A stretch of DNA of 64,000 nucleotides from Acidovorax sp. RAC01. Its GTDB lineage: Bacteria > Pseudomonadota > Gammaproteobacteria > Burkholderiales > Burkholderiaceae_C. Position 1 is the first letter of the stretch. Every line of letters starts with the position of its first letter. The notes beneath the pieces were generated by a model, which did no database searches, was not told where the DNA came from, and worked only from the letters and a program-made list of their open reading frames with translations. Positions 20,432 through 28,438 of this stretch are shown in pieces. Both the position numbers and the translations under genes were made by a program. Where the stretch lies: NCBI RefSeq assembly GCF_001714725.1, contig NZ_CP016447.1, forward strand, positions 868,001-932,000, written 5' to 3'.

Positions 20432-21301
20432 TTAACCTTTGACTGCGCCAGCGGTGAGGCCGCGCACAAAAAACTTGCCTGCCAGCACATAGATCACCAT
20501 CGTGGGCAGGCCCGCGATGATGGCGGCGGCCATGTCCACGTTGTAGGCCTTCACGCTGCTGGAGGTGTTGGCCAGGTTGTTCAGGCCCACGGTCACGGGC
20601 TTGGATTCGGTGCCCGAGAACACCACGCCGAACAGGAAGTCGTTCCAGATGTTGGTGAACTGCCAGATCAGCGTGACCATGATGATGGGCGTGGACAGCG
20701 GCAGCACGATGCGCCAGAAAATCTGGAAGAAGCTGGCGCCATCCATGCGCGCGGCGTTCACCAGCTCTTTGGGGATGGCCGCGTAGTAGTTGCGAAAGAA
20801 CAGCGTGGTACCCGCCAGACCGGCCAGGCAGTGCACCAGCACCAGCCCGGTGATGGAGCTCGACAGCCCCAGCCAGCCCAGCACCTGGCTCATGGGCAGC
20901 AGCACCACTTGGAACGGCATGAACACGCCAAACAACAGCATGCCGAACAGCGCATCGCTGCCGCGAAACTTCCACAGGCTGAGCACGTAGCCATTGAGCG
21001 CGCCCCACACGGTGGAGATCAACACCGCCGGCACGGCCATGGACACCGAGTTCCAGAAGAACGGGCGCAGGCCGTTGCAGTCCACACCCGTGCAGGCGCT
21101 GGACCACGCCGTGCCCCAGGCCGACCAGTTCAGTGCTGCGGGCAGTGCCAGCAGCGAGGTGCTGCGGATCTCCTCGGCATCCTTGAACGACGTGACCAGC
21201 ATGGCGTACAGCGGCAGCAGGAAGAACGCGGTGGCCAGGGCCAGCACGGCATACACCAGCAGGCGGCCAAGCGACGGAAAAAGAGAAGGCTTAGCGGTCA
21301 T
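20432..21301 (-). CDS. Sugar ABC importer, inner-membrane permease (MalG-like)
   Basis: The protein is 289 aa with about six membrane segments and the permease EAA loop in the form NAARMDGASFFQIFWRIVLP, which contacts the ATPase. It starts 11 bases inside the preceding permease gene, indicating coupled translation, and is followed by the ATPase gene after 18 bases. Confidence 0.93.
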   Translation of the reverse strand: MTAKPSLFPSLGRLLVYAVLALATAFFLLPLYAMLVTSFKDAEEIRSTSLLALPAALNWSAWGTAWSSACTGVDCNGLRPFFWNSVSMAVPAVLISTVWGALNGYVLSLWKFRGSDALFGMLLFGVFMPFQVVLLPMSQVLGWLGLSSSITGLVLVHCLAGLAGTTLFFRNYYAAIPKELVNAARMDGASFFQIFWRIVLPLSTPIIMVTLIWQFTNIWNDFLFGVVFSGTESKPVTVGLNNLANTSSSVKAYNVDMAAAIIAGLPTMVIYVLAGKFFVRGLTAGAVKG

Positions 21302-22172
21302 GGGGCTTGCTCCGCAGTTCGCTGTAGAGGTAAGGGATGACCAGTGCCGCCACGGTGGCCAGCATCATGGTGGCGCTGGCGGCGCCCAGGCCGATCTGCC
21401 CGCGCGAGAACGACATCGTGTACATGAAGGTGGCCGGCACATCGGTGGCAAAGCCGGGGCCGCCGGCCGTGAGCGCCATCACCAGGTCAAAGCTCTTGAT
21501 GGCCAGGTGCGAAAGCACCATGAGCGTGGAGAAAAACACGGGCCTGAGGGCCGGCAGCACGATGCGCCAGTAGATGCGCGGCAGCGAAGCGCCATCGACC
21601 TGCGCGGCCTTGATAATGCTGTCGTCAATGCCGCGCAGCCCGGCCAGGAACAGCGCCATGGCAAACCCGGCGCTCTGCCAGATGCCTGCGATGACCACGC
21701 AGTAGATGGCCATGTCGGTGTCGACCAGCCAGCCGAATTCAAAATTGGGAAAGCCCCAGTCGCGCACCATTTTCTCGATGCCCAGGCCCGGGTTCAGCAG
21801 CCACTTCCAGGCGGTGCCCGTGACCACGAACGACAGCGCCATGGGGTACAGGTAGATGGTGCGCAGCGCGCCCTCGGCACGGATCTTCTGGTCCAGCAGC
21901 ACGGCCAGCACCACGCCAATGGCGAGCGAGCCACCCACGTAGCCCACGCCAAAAATGCCCAGATTTTTGAGGGCGACCCACCAGCGGTCCATCTCCCACA
22001 GGCGTTCGTATTGCGCCAGGCCCGCCCATTCGTAATTGGGCAGCATGCGCGACACCGTCAGGCTGAGCACGCCGTTCCAGACCATCAGGCCGTAGATGAA
22101 CGCGAAGCCCAGCACAAAGGCCGGGGCCACCACCAGTTTGGGCAGCCAGGTTTCAAAGGTGTTGTGTTTCAT
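21291..22172 (-). CDS. Sugar ABC importer, inner-membrane permease (MalF-like)
   Basis: The protein is 293 aa, a multi-pass membrane protein with the EAA loop AAQVDGASLPRIYWRIVLPA. It pairs with the MalG-like permease to form the channel of a CUT1-type importer. A strong intrinsic terminator (22291-22319) lies between this gene and the upstream porin gene, so its expression depends on read-through or a separate promoter. Confidence 0.93.
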   Translation of the reverse strand: MKHNTFETWLPKLVVAPAFVLGFAFIYGLMVWNGVLSLTVSRMLPNYEWAGLAQYERLWEMDRWWVALKNLGIFGVGYVGGSLAIGVVLAVLLDQKIRAEGALRTIYLYPMALSFVVTGTAWKWLLNPGLGIEKMVRDWGFPNFEFGWLVDTDMAIYCVVIAGIWQSAGFAMALFLAGLRGIDDSIIKAAQVDGASLPRIYWRIVLPALRPVFFSTLMVLSHLAIKSFDLVMALTAGGPGFATDVPATFMYTMSFSRGQIGLGAASATMMLATVAALVIPYLYSELRSKPHDR

Positions 22173-22290
22173 GGCCGTGCCAACCCCATCAGACGGCGCA
22201 CGCGCGCCGGGGGCAGCGACCCGCGCAGCGGCGGAGCATGGGCGTCATTTTTCATGGCTGCAAACTTGGGTTGTGCGTGTACCGCATATC

Positions 22291-22319
22291 AAAAAAGGGG
22301 GGCACGCGGAGTGCCCCCC
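22291..22319 (-). terminator. Intrinsic terminator between porin and permease genes
   Basis: GGGGGGCAC, GCGGA loop, GTGCCCCCC makes a perfect 9-bp stem. On the minus strand it is followed by six T (AAAAAA at 22291-22296 on plus). It is downstream of the porin gene and upstream of the importer permease genes. The rest of 22173-22400 shows no gene. Confidence 0.88.
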
Positions 22320-22400
22320 AATGAACAAAGTAACTTCAGACTAACTCGCAGACTCTCTCAGCGTATGTCAACGACTCCTTGCGGAATCGTCAACAGACTC

Positions 22401-23597
22401 TTACCACCAGACTTCGTACTGCACGCCCACCAGCGTGCGCGAAGTCTTGCCATTGGCCCCGAACGAGGCGGCATTGGCGAGTGCCGCTGCCTGGTTCCAG
22501 TTGGCCTTGGTTACGTACAGGCGCAGCTCGGGGCGCGACCAGAAATCTTCCGACAGGGCCAGGGCACCGGCCAGCGTGACCTTGGACAGGCGCTGGTCCG
22601 GACCCGCGCCCTTGCGGGTCGTGGTCGACACTTCGGCCAGGCCCTTGAAGTTCTTGGTGAACGCGTACGAGCCGCGGCCACCCAGCGAGAAGTCCTTGGT
22701 CTCCACGCCGGTCACATCGGCCTTGTTGGTCTGGTAGGCAATCAGTGCCTGCCCGCCAAACCTGCCGCGCTGCCAGTTGATCGAGTCGGCAATGCGGAAC
22801 ACGCGTTTGCCGGCAGACTTGCCGTCGATGGACTCGAACTGGCCGTCGATGCGGGCATGGCCGCTGGAGGTCTGCACGAACAGGGCGTTGCTCAGGCCAG
22901 GGATCAAAAAGTCCTTCTGGTTGTGCGACACCGAGATGCCCGAGCCCGAGCCACCATTGACCTGGCCGGAGCCCGACACAGCCGTCAGCAGCACGCGCAG
23001 CTTGCCGCCGGGGTTGGTGTTGATCTCGGACAGGTCGGCGTTGATGCGGCGTGCCTTCACGTTGGCAGGCTGGTTGCTGTCGAACTTGTCGCCGGTGAAC
23101 ACACCCACGCCCAGCTTCATGCCGCCGATCGGGATGTCGGTGACGCCAGCGCCCTGGTTGTCGCCGTAGTTCATCAGGAAGTTGTCGACGATGTGCACGT
23201 CCTGGATGCGCAGGCGGCGCTGGCCGGCCCAGAACTTGGCTTCGGGCGCAAACGAGAAGCCGCTCATTTCCACAAAGGCCTGCTCGGTGCTGATGTCGCC
23301 ACTGCCCCACTTGGCGGGCATGTAGTTCACCTTCCACTTGACGCCGCCCACGTCAAACGTGCGGGCGAAGTTCACTTCAATGCCGTTGTCGCCTTCGTTG
23401 CCCAGACGGAACTTTTGCAGTTCGCCACCCAGGCTGAGGCCACCCTTGACGCCGTCTTCGTGGTTGAACACCGGGCCGCCACGTGAGTAGCCGTTGAATT
23501 CAAAGCCTGCCACTTCCATGGCCATGGCGCCAGTTGACAAGCCAGTCAGGCATGCGGCGGCCAAAGCCACCGCCGTCAGGCGGTTTCTTTTCATCAT
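22401..23597 (-). CDS. LamB-family carbohydrate porin
   Basis: The protein is 398 aa with an N-terminal signal peptide (hydrophobic stretch to about residue 26, cleavage near AMA). The mature part starts with an FNGYSRGGP strand and has KFRLGNEGDNGIEV, FWAGQRRLRIQDVHI and a GAGVTDIPIGG segment, all LamB/maltoporin features. It ends in aromatic YEVWW as outer-membrane barrels do. It should pass sugars across the outer membrane for the importer encoded around it. It lies 48 bases downstream of the binding-protein gene. Confidence 0.9.
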   Translation of the reverse strand: MMKRNRLTAVALAAACLTGLSTGAMAMEVAGFEFNGYSRGGPVFNHEDGVKGGLSLGGELQKFRLGNEGDNGIEVNFARTFDVGGVKWKVNYMPAKWGSGDISTEQAFVEMSGFSFAPEAKFWAGQRRLRIQDVHIVDNFLMNYGDNQGAGVTDIPIGGMKLGVGVFTGDKFDSNQPANVKARRINADLSEINTNPGGKLRVLLTAVSGSGQVNGGSGSGISVSHNQKDFLIPGLSNALFVQTSSGHARIDGQFESIDGKSAGKRVFRIADSINWQRGRFGGQALIAYQTNKADVTGVETKDFSLGGRGSYAFTKNFKGLAEVSTTTRKGAGPDQRLSKVTLAGALALSEDFWSRPELRLYVTKANWNQAAALANAASFGANGKTSRTLVGVQYEVWW

Positions 23598-23645
23598 GAT
23601 GAGATCCCTCGGGGGTTGGGTTTCAGTGCGCTGTAGGCACCTGGT

Positions 23646-24896
23646 TTACTTGGTCTTCGCGGCGGCCGCGATCTTCTTCATGGCGTCGGCCACGGTCACC
23701 TTGTCGTCGTTCCAGAACTGGCTGACCACGTCCTTGATGGCGCCTTCGGTGGCAGGCGGGATCGCCATGCCGTGGGCCGTGCTGGGCACCAGGCTGCCGC
23801 TCTTGGCGGTGTCTGCAAAGTCCTTGGCCGAGGCCTTGGCGCAGTCGTCGAACTTGTCCATCTTCATGCCGGCGCGCACCGGGATGGAGCCCTTGTTCAG
23901 GTTGAACACTTCCTGGAACTCGGGGCTCATGATGGAGCTGGCCAGGTCGCTTTGCGCCTTCTGGGCGGCGGCGTCCTTGAGTTTGAACAGGATGAACGAG
24001 TCGACGTTGAAGGTGAACGCGTTGGCGGTGCCCGGAGCGGCAGCACACAGGAAGTCCTTGCCAGGCACCTTGCCTGCGGCCAGGAACTCGCCCTTAGCCC
24101 AGTCGCCCATCAGCTGAAAGCCAGCCTTGCCCTGGATGAGCATGGCGGTGGCCAGGTTCCAGTCGCGGCCGGGGGCGCCGGCGTCGGTGTACGACTTGAT
24201 GCGGCGGAAGGTCTCCAGCGACTTCTTCATCGTGTCGCTGTTGATGGCCGTGGCATCGAGCTTGACCAGTGCGTCCTGGTAGAACTTGGCGCCACCCACA
24301 CCCAGCACCACGGATTCAAACGTGGTGAAGTCCTGCCAGTTCTGGCCGCCGTGCGCCACGGGGATCAGGCCAGCGGCCTTGAGCTTGTCGGCCGCGGCAA
24401 AGAATTCGTCGAAGTTCTTGGGCATGCTGGCCACGCCAGCCTTCTTCAGGGCGTCTGCGCTGCCCCACATCCAGTTCACGCGGTGCACGTTGACGGGGGC
24501 GGCCACGTAGGCGCCCTTGTACTTCATCACGTCGGCAACCACCTTGGGCAGCAGCTCGTCCCACTTCTCGGCCTTGGCCAGGGTGTCCATGTTGGCCAGC
24601 ACGCCTTCGGACGCCCATTCCTGGATGGCCGGGCCCTTGGTCTGCGCAGCGGAGGGCGGGTTGCCCGAGATCACGCGGCTCTTGAGCACGGTCATGGCGC
24701 TGTCGCCACCGCCGCCAGCCACGGCAAAGTCGCGCCACGTGTGGCCCTTGCCCTGCATGATCTTCTTGAGTTCGGCGACCGACTTGGCCTCGCCGCCGGA
24801 GGTCCAGTAATGCAGGACTTCCACCTCGCCTGCGCTGGCCGACATTGCAGCCGCCAGGCCCACCGCCACAGCGGCAATTTTTGTCATCTTCCACAT
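23646..24896 (-). CDS. Sugar ABC importer, periplasmic substrate-binding protein
   Basis: The protein is 416 aa with a signal peptide (MWKMTKIAAVAVGLAAAMSA, cleavage near SASA). The mature part has VLHYWTSGGEAKSVAELKK and later PVNVHRVNWMWGSADALKKAG, typical of extracellular solute-binding family 1 proteins for glucose or mannose. The ATG at 24896 was chosen because GAGGAG lies eight bases upstream; the ATG at 24902 is too close to that site. It is first in the operon, behind a HexR-like box and divergent from a two-component system. Confidence 0.94.
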   Translation of the reverse strand: MWKMTKIAAVAVGLAAAMSASAGEVEVLHYWTSGGEAKSVAELKKIMQGKGHTWRDFAVAGGGGDSAMTVLKSRVISGNPPSAAQTKGPAIQEWASEGVLANMDTLAKAEKWDELLPKVVADVMKYKGAYVAAPVNVHRVNWMWGSADALKKAGVASMPKNFDEFFAAADKLKAAGLIPVAHGGQNWQDFTTFESVVLGVGGAKFYQDALVKLDATAINSDTMKKSLETFRRIKSYTDAGAPGRDWNLATAMLIQGKAGFQLMGDWAKGEFLAAGKVPGKDFLCAAAPGTANAFTFNVDSFILFKLKDAAAQKAQSDLASSIMSPEFQEVFNLNKGSIPVRAGMKMDKFDDCAKASAKDFADTAKSGSLVPSTAHGMAIPPATEGAIKDVVSQFWNDDKVTVADAMKKIAAAAKTK

Positions 24897-24970
24897 ACCC
24901 ATGTCTCCTCGATGTTGTGAACCGGTGGTGCTTCTCGTGCGCCGCATACCGGGTGCCGTTCAGCGCAGTC

Positions 24971-24985
24971 CGTACTTTAATTACA
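24971..24985. promoter_or_regulatory. HexR-like operator upstream of the sugar importer
   Basis: Read on the minus strand, TGTAATTAAAGTACG fits TGTARTWWWATTACA at 13 of 15 positions by hand count. It lies about 75 bases before the binding-protein start, in the promoter region shared with the divergent response-regulator gene. Confidence 0.55.
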
Positions 24986-25143
24986 ATAATTAATGAACTT
25001 ATCAGGGGTTTCCCGGATGTGTCACAAAAGCTGCATGCCGCCGGAAACCAGGGAGCCGGCCGCCGCGCAACCGGCTGCGCGCACCGCCGCGGGGCTGCGC
25101 AGCGGGCTGCTCGACAAGGGGCGCTTTGTTATGCTCAATACCC

Positions 25144-25866
25144 ATGGCCACGATACTCATTGTTGAAGATGACCCCCTGCTGCTGGACGCACTGACCGGC
25201 CAGCTTCAGCAACTGGAGTTTGAGGTGTGTACCGCCAGCAGCGTGGCCGAGGGTGCCGCGGTTTTGCAGGCACGTGCCGTGGACGGGATCATCCTGGACC
25301 TGGGCCTGCCCGGGGCTGACGGCATGGAGCTGCTGACCTGGGCCCGCGCGCACATTGCCGGCCTGCCGGTGCTCATCCTCACCGCCCGCGATGGCGTGGA
25401 CGACCGGATTCTGGGCCTGAACGCCGGGGCCGACGACTACATCACCAAACCCTTCAACATGCAGGAGCTGCAGGCCCGCCTGCAGGCCATGCTGCGCCGC
25501 GCGCGCCAGCCGGCATTCACGCAGGCCAGCAGCGCCGCCGGAGGCCCCAGCAGCACGATTGGCCCCCTGGTGCTCGACCACGGCACCCACACCGCGCACC
25601 TGCAAGGCGAGCGCCTGGAGCTGACGCAGCGCGAGTGGGAGCTGCTGGAGTTGCTGGTCAACCGCTGCGGCGAGGTCGTGACGCGCGACGACGTGCTGGC
25701 CGCCTGGCGCGCCGGCCCGCCCGAGCCCGGCCAGAGCAGCGCCGCGCCCCCGCTCAACTCGAACGCGCTGGAGGTGTATGTGCACCGCCTGCGCCGCAAG
25801 CTCGATGCCACCAACCTGAACATCCGCAACATCCGGGGGTTGGGGTACATGCTGAATAAACCGTGA
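25144..25866 (+). CDS. OmpR-family response regulator
   Basis: The protein is 240 aa. The receiver domain has the acidic pair EDD at residues 8-10, phospho-acceptor Asp in IILDLGLPGADG, and the Lys of ADDYITKPFN. A linker leads to a winged-helix DNA-binding domain ending in VYVHRLRRKLDATNLNIRNIRGLGYML. It is paired with the kinase gene downstream and divergent from the sugar-importer operon, which is its most likely target by position. The ATG at 25144 begins exactly at the receiver domain. Confidence 0.93.
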   Translation: MATILIVEDDPLLLDALTGQLQQLEFEVCTASSVAEGAAVLQARAVDGIILDLGLPGADGMELLTWARAHIAGLPVLILTARDGVDDRILGLNAGADDYITKPFNMQELQARLQAMLRRARQPAFTQASSAAGGPSSTIGPLVLDHGTHTAHLQGERLELTQREWELLELLVNRCGEVVTRDDVLAAWRAGPPEPGQSSAAPPLNSNALEVYVHRLRRKLDATNLNIRNIRGLGYMLNKP

Positions 25867-25873
25867 CAGGACA

Positions 25874-25955
25874 CCCCCTGAGGCGCTGCGCGCCTTCCCC
25901 CTTGAAGGGGGACGACGGCCTTTGCTGCGGGGCGGCCCTTGCTGGCCGTCCTCGC
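25874..25955 (+). repeat. Dispersed GC-rich repeat between regulator and kinase genes
   Basis: An 82-base block beginning CCCCCTGAGGCGCTGCGCGC and ending GCTGGCCGTCCTCGC is closely matched in reverse orientation at 47763-47845, including the shared core GCGGGGCGGCCCTTGCTGGC. A shorter related piece is at 53104-53150. It separates the two genes of one two-component system by about 150 bases. Confidence 0.7.
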
Positions 25956-26018
25956 GTTGACCCAGCGCCAGTTGCACCGGCCACGAGTGGCGCACAGCGC
26001 CTCAAATAGCAAGCAACA

Positions 26019-27416
26019 ATGCGCCACGTTCCGGGTGTTTCGCTTCAACGCAAGCTGCTGCTGTGGCTGCTGCTGCCGCAGCTGGTGCTGTGGCTGTCGG
26101 GCGGGTTCCTCGCGTGGCGGATTGCGCTGCAGAACGGCGAGAAAGGCATTGACCAGACGCTGACGCAATCGGTGCGGGCGCTGGCGCGGCAGATCAAGCC
26201 GATTGGTGATGGGCTGCTGGTGGACTTTCCGAAGGCTGCGCAGGACATCCTGGAGCAGGACCCGGCCGACCGCATCACGTACATGGTGTCGTCGCCGCCC
26301 GGCCGGTTTTTGCTGGGCAACGCCCAACTGCCGCCGCCGCCGCCCGTCACCGTGCGGGTGGGTGACCCGTACCTCTACCACGCCCGCGTGGACGACCGCG
26401 CCGTGCGCGTGGCCCTGCTGGATGTGGACTACGGCACCCCGCAGACGCGCCAGACCCTGCGCGTGCAGGTGGCCCAAAGCCTGACGGTGCGCGAACGCAT
26501 CGCGCAGGAGCTGCTCGAACAGATGCTGTTGCCCATGTTCCTGATGGGCCTGACCCTGAGCGCCGTGGTCTACGCCGGCGTGTCGCGCGGCCTGCAGCCG
26601 CTCAAGCGCCTGGAGGCGCAGATCGAACGCGCCGGTGCCCGGCCGCAGGGCGGGCCACAGTTGCTGTTCTCGCCCATCGAGCTGGCCTCGGCCCCGCAGG
26701 AAGTGCGATCGCTGGCCAGCACCATCAACCGCCTGCTGGACGCCGTGGCGCGCGGCCAGCAAAAGGAAAAGCGCTTTCTCAACGACGCCGCGCACCAGCT
26801 GCGCACGCCGCTGGCCGGCCTGATTGGCCAGACCGAACTGGCGCTGCACGAAAGCCATGAACCGGCAGTGCAGGAGCGCCTGAAGAAGGTGCTGTCGGCC
26901 GCGCAGCGCAGCGCGCACCTGGTACACCAGCTGCTGCAGCTGGCGCGCTCGGAATCGAGCGTGGACATGCAGCCCGTGGACCTGGCCGCCCTGGCCCGCG
27001 AGGTAGCGCGCGACTGGGCCGCCCGCGCCCTCACGCTGGGCATGGACCTGGGCTACGAGGGCGACGACGCACTGCCGGTACGCGGCCACCCGCTGCTGCT
27101 GCGCGAGGCTTTGAACAACCTGATCGACAACGCCCTGCACTATGCCGGGCCGGGCGCCACGGTGACCGTGCGCGTGGCGGCCTGCCCCGAAACACGCCGT
27201 GCGCTGCTCGTCGTCGAGGACGACGGCCCTGGCGTGGCCGCTGCGCAGCTGGGTGACCTGTTTGCGCGCTTCTGGCGTGGGTCGGACAAGCCGGGGGGGT
27301 GTGGCCTGGGGTTGTCGATCGTGGAGGAGATTGCGCTGCGGCACGGAGGCGAGACCGTGGCGGAAACGGTGGAACCGCATGGATTGCGGGTGGGGATGCG
27401 GTTGCCGAAGGGGTGA
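26019..27416 (+). CDS. Sensor histidine kinase, TctE-like with 2CSK_N domain
   Basis: The protein is 465 aa. A first membrane segment (about 12-32), a periplasmic 2CSK_N-type sensor domain and a second membrane segment (LLPMFLMGLTLSAVVYAGV) precede HAMP-like and HisKA parts (phospho-His in NDAAHQLRTPLAGL) and an HATPase with NNLIDNALHYAGPG and GLGLSIVEEI. It should phosphorylate the adjacent response regulator. The 2CSK_N family senses small carboxylates or sugars; the ligand is not evident. Confidence 0.92.
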   Translation: MRHVPGVSLQRKLLLWLLLPQLVLWLSGGFLAWRIALQNGEKGIDQTLTQSVRALARQIKPIGDGLLVDFPKAAQDILEQDPADRITYMVSSPPGRFLLGNAQLPPPPPVTVRVGDPYLYHARVDDRAVRVALLDVDYGTPQTRQTLRVQVAQSLTVRERIAQELLEQMLLPMFLMGLTLSAVVYAGVSRGLQPLKRLEAQIERAGARPQGGPQLLFSPIELASAPQEVRSLASTINRLLDAVARGQQKEKRFLNDAAHQLRTPLAGLIGQTELALHESHEPAVQERLKKVLSAAQRSAHLVHQLLQLARSESSVDMQPVDLAALAREVARDWAARALTLGMDLGYEGDDALPVRGHPLLLREALNNLIDNALHYAGPGATVTVRVAACPETRRALLVVEDDGPGVAAAQLGDLFARFWRGSDKPGGCGLGLSIVEEIALRHGGETVAETVEPHGLRVGMRLPKG

Positions 27417-27577
27417 TGGGGTGGCGGCACGCTTTTGGCAAACGCCGCTGACGCATCCTTCAACGCCCTTAAAAGTGCCCCGGCGCACGCCCTGAAAGGA
27501 CGCGCTGCTAGCAATTCTGAACGGCGTTTTGTGCCACCTGCACCGGGAGTTCCCACGGACGGGACAGCAGGGATATA

Positions 27578-27593
27578 CTGTTTTTTCATACAG
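27578..27593. promoter_or_regulatory. LexA box (SOS operator) upstream of imuA
   Basis: CTGTTTTTTCATACAG fits CTGT-N8-ACAG exactly and is flanked by TATA...TATT, extending the palindrome. It lies about 42 bases before the imuA start, where LexA represses the mutasome operon. Confidence 0.93.
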
Positions 27594-27634
27594 TATTTAT
27601 CCCTGCTTTTTGATCCCCCGAACGGCACCCGCCC

Positions 27635-28438
27635 ATGTCCGCCCCCCTTCCTGCAGCCTTTGCCGCTTTCGACCCAGGTGCCATGCTGGCGCCCCATGTG
27701 GCCGAGGCCCTGTGGCGCGCAACAGAAGTAAACGCCGGTGCCGCCCGGACGGTGCCTACGGGTTTTGATGCGCTGGATGCCCAGTTGCCCGGAGGGGGCT
27801 GGCCCACCCACAGCCTGACGGAAGTGCTCACGCCGCAGGCGGCTTTCTGCGAATGGCGCCTGCTGGGCCGCGCACTGCCGGCGCTCATGCACAACGGCGG
27901 CCGCCTTTACCTCATTGCCCCGCCCAAGCAGCCCCATGCGGGCGGGCTGGCCCAGCTCGGGGTGGCGGCAGGGCAAGTGCTGTGGATCGACGCCAGCAAG
28001 CCTGTGGACCGGCTCTGGGTGACCGAGCAGATCCTCAAGTCCGACCCTGCCGGAGCCGTGCTGGCCTGGCTGCCCCAGGCGCGGCCTGAGCAGGTGCGGC
28101 GCCTGCAGATCCACGCGCAGTCGTGTGATGCCCCGGTGTTCCTGTTCAGGCCCCTGGCCACGCTGGCCGATGCGTCGCCCGCCCCCCTGCGCATCACCGT
28201 GGCGCCAGCCCAGGGGTGGGATCTGGAGGTGCGCATTGCCAAGCGCCGGGGTGCCTGCCTGGATGAATCGCTGTACCTGCCCGCCATGCCAGGCAACCTG
28301 GCGGATGTGATCCCGCCACGGCTGCACACCGTTCCGGCAGCACCTGCTGCCCCCCTTTCGCGCGAGGAGGCCACCCATGCTCGGGCATTGGGCCGCATTG
28401 CTCCCCCTGCCGCTGCCCGCGTGCCCGTCTCCCATTGA
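27635..28438 (+). CDS. imuA: SOS mutasome accessory protein ImuA
   Basis: The protein is 267 aa, a RecA-related protein with VPTGFDALDAQLPGGGWPTHSLTEVL at about residues 40-65, the ImuA hallmark. It works with ImuB and DnaE2 in error-prone bypass of DNA damage. It is the first gene of a LexA-controlled operon, and its 3' end overlaps imuB by 62 bases. Confidence 0.93.
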   Translation: MSAPLPAAFAAFDPGAMLAPHVAEALWRATEVNAGAARTVPTGFDALDAQLPGGGWPTHSLTEVLTPQAAFCEWRLLGRALPALMHNGGRLYLIAPPKQPHAGGLAQLGVAAGQVLWIDASKPVDRLWVTEQILKSDPAGAVLAWLPQARPEQVRRLQIHAQSCDAPVFLFRPLATLADASPAPLRITVAPAQGWDLEVRIAKRRGACLDESLYLPAMPGNLADVIPPRLHTVPAAPAAPLSREEATHARALGRIAPPAAARVPVSH

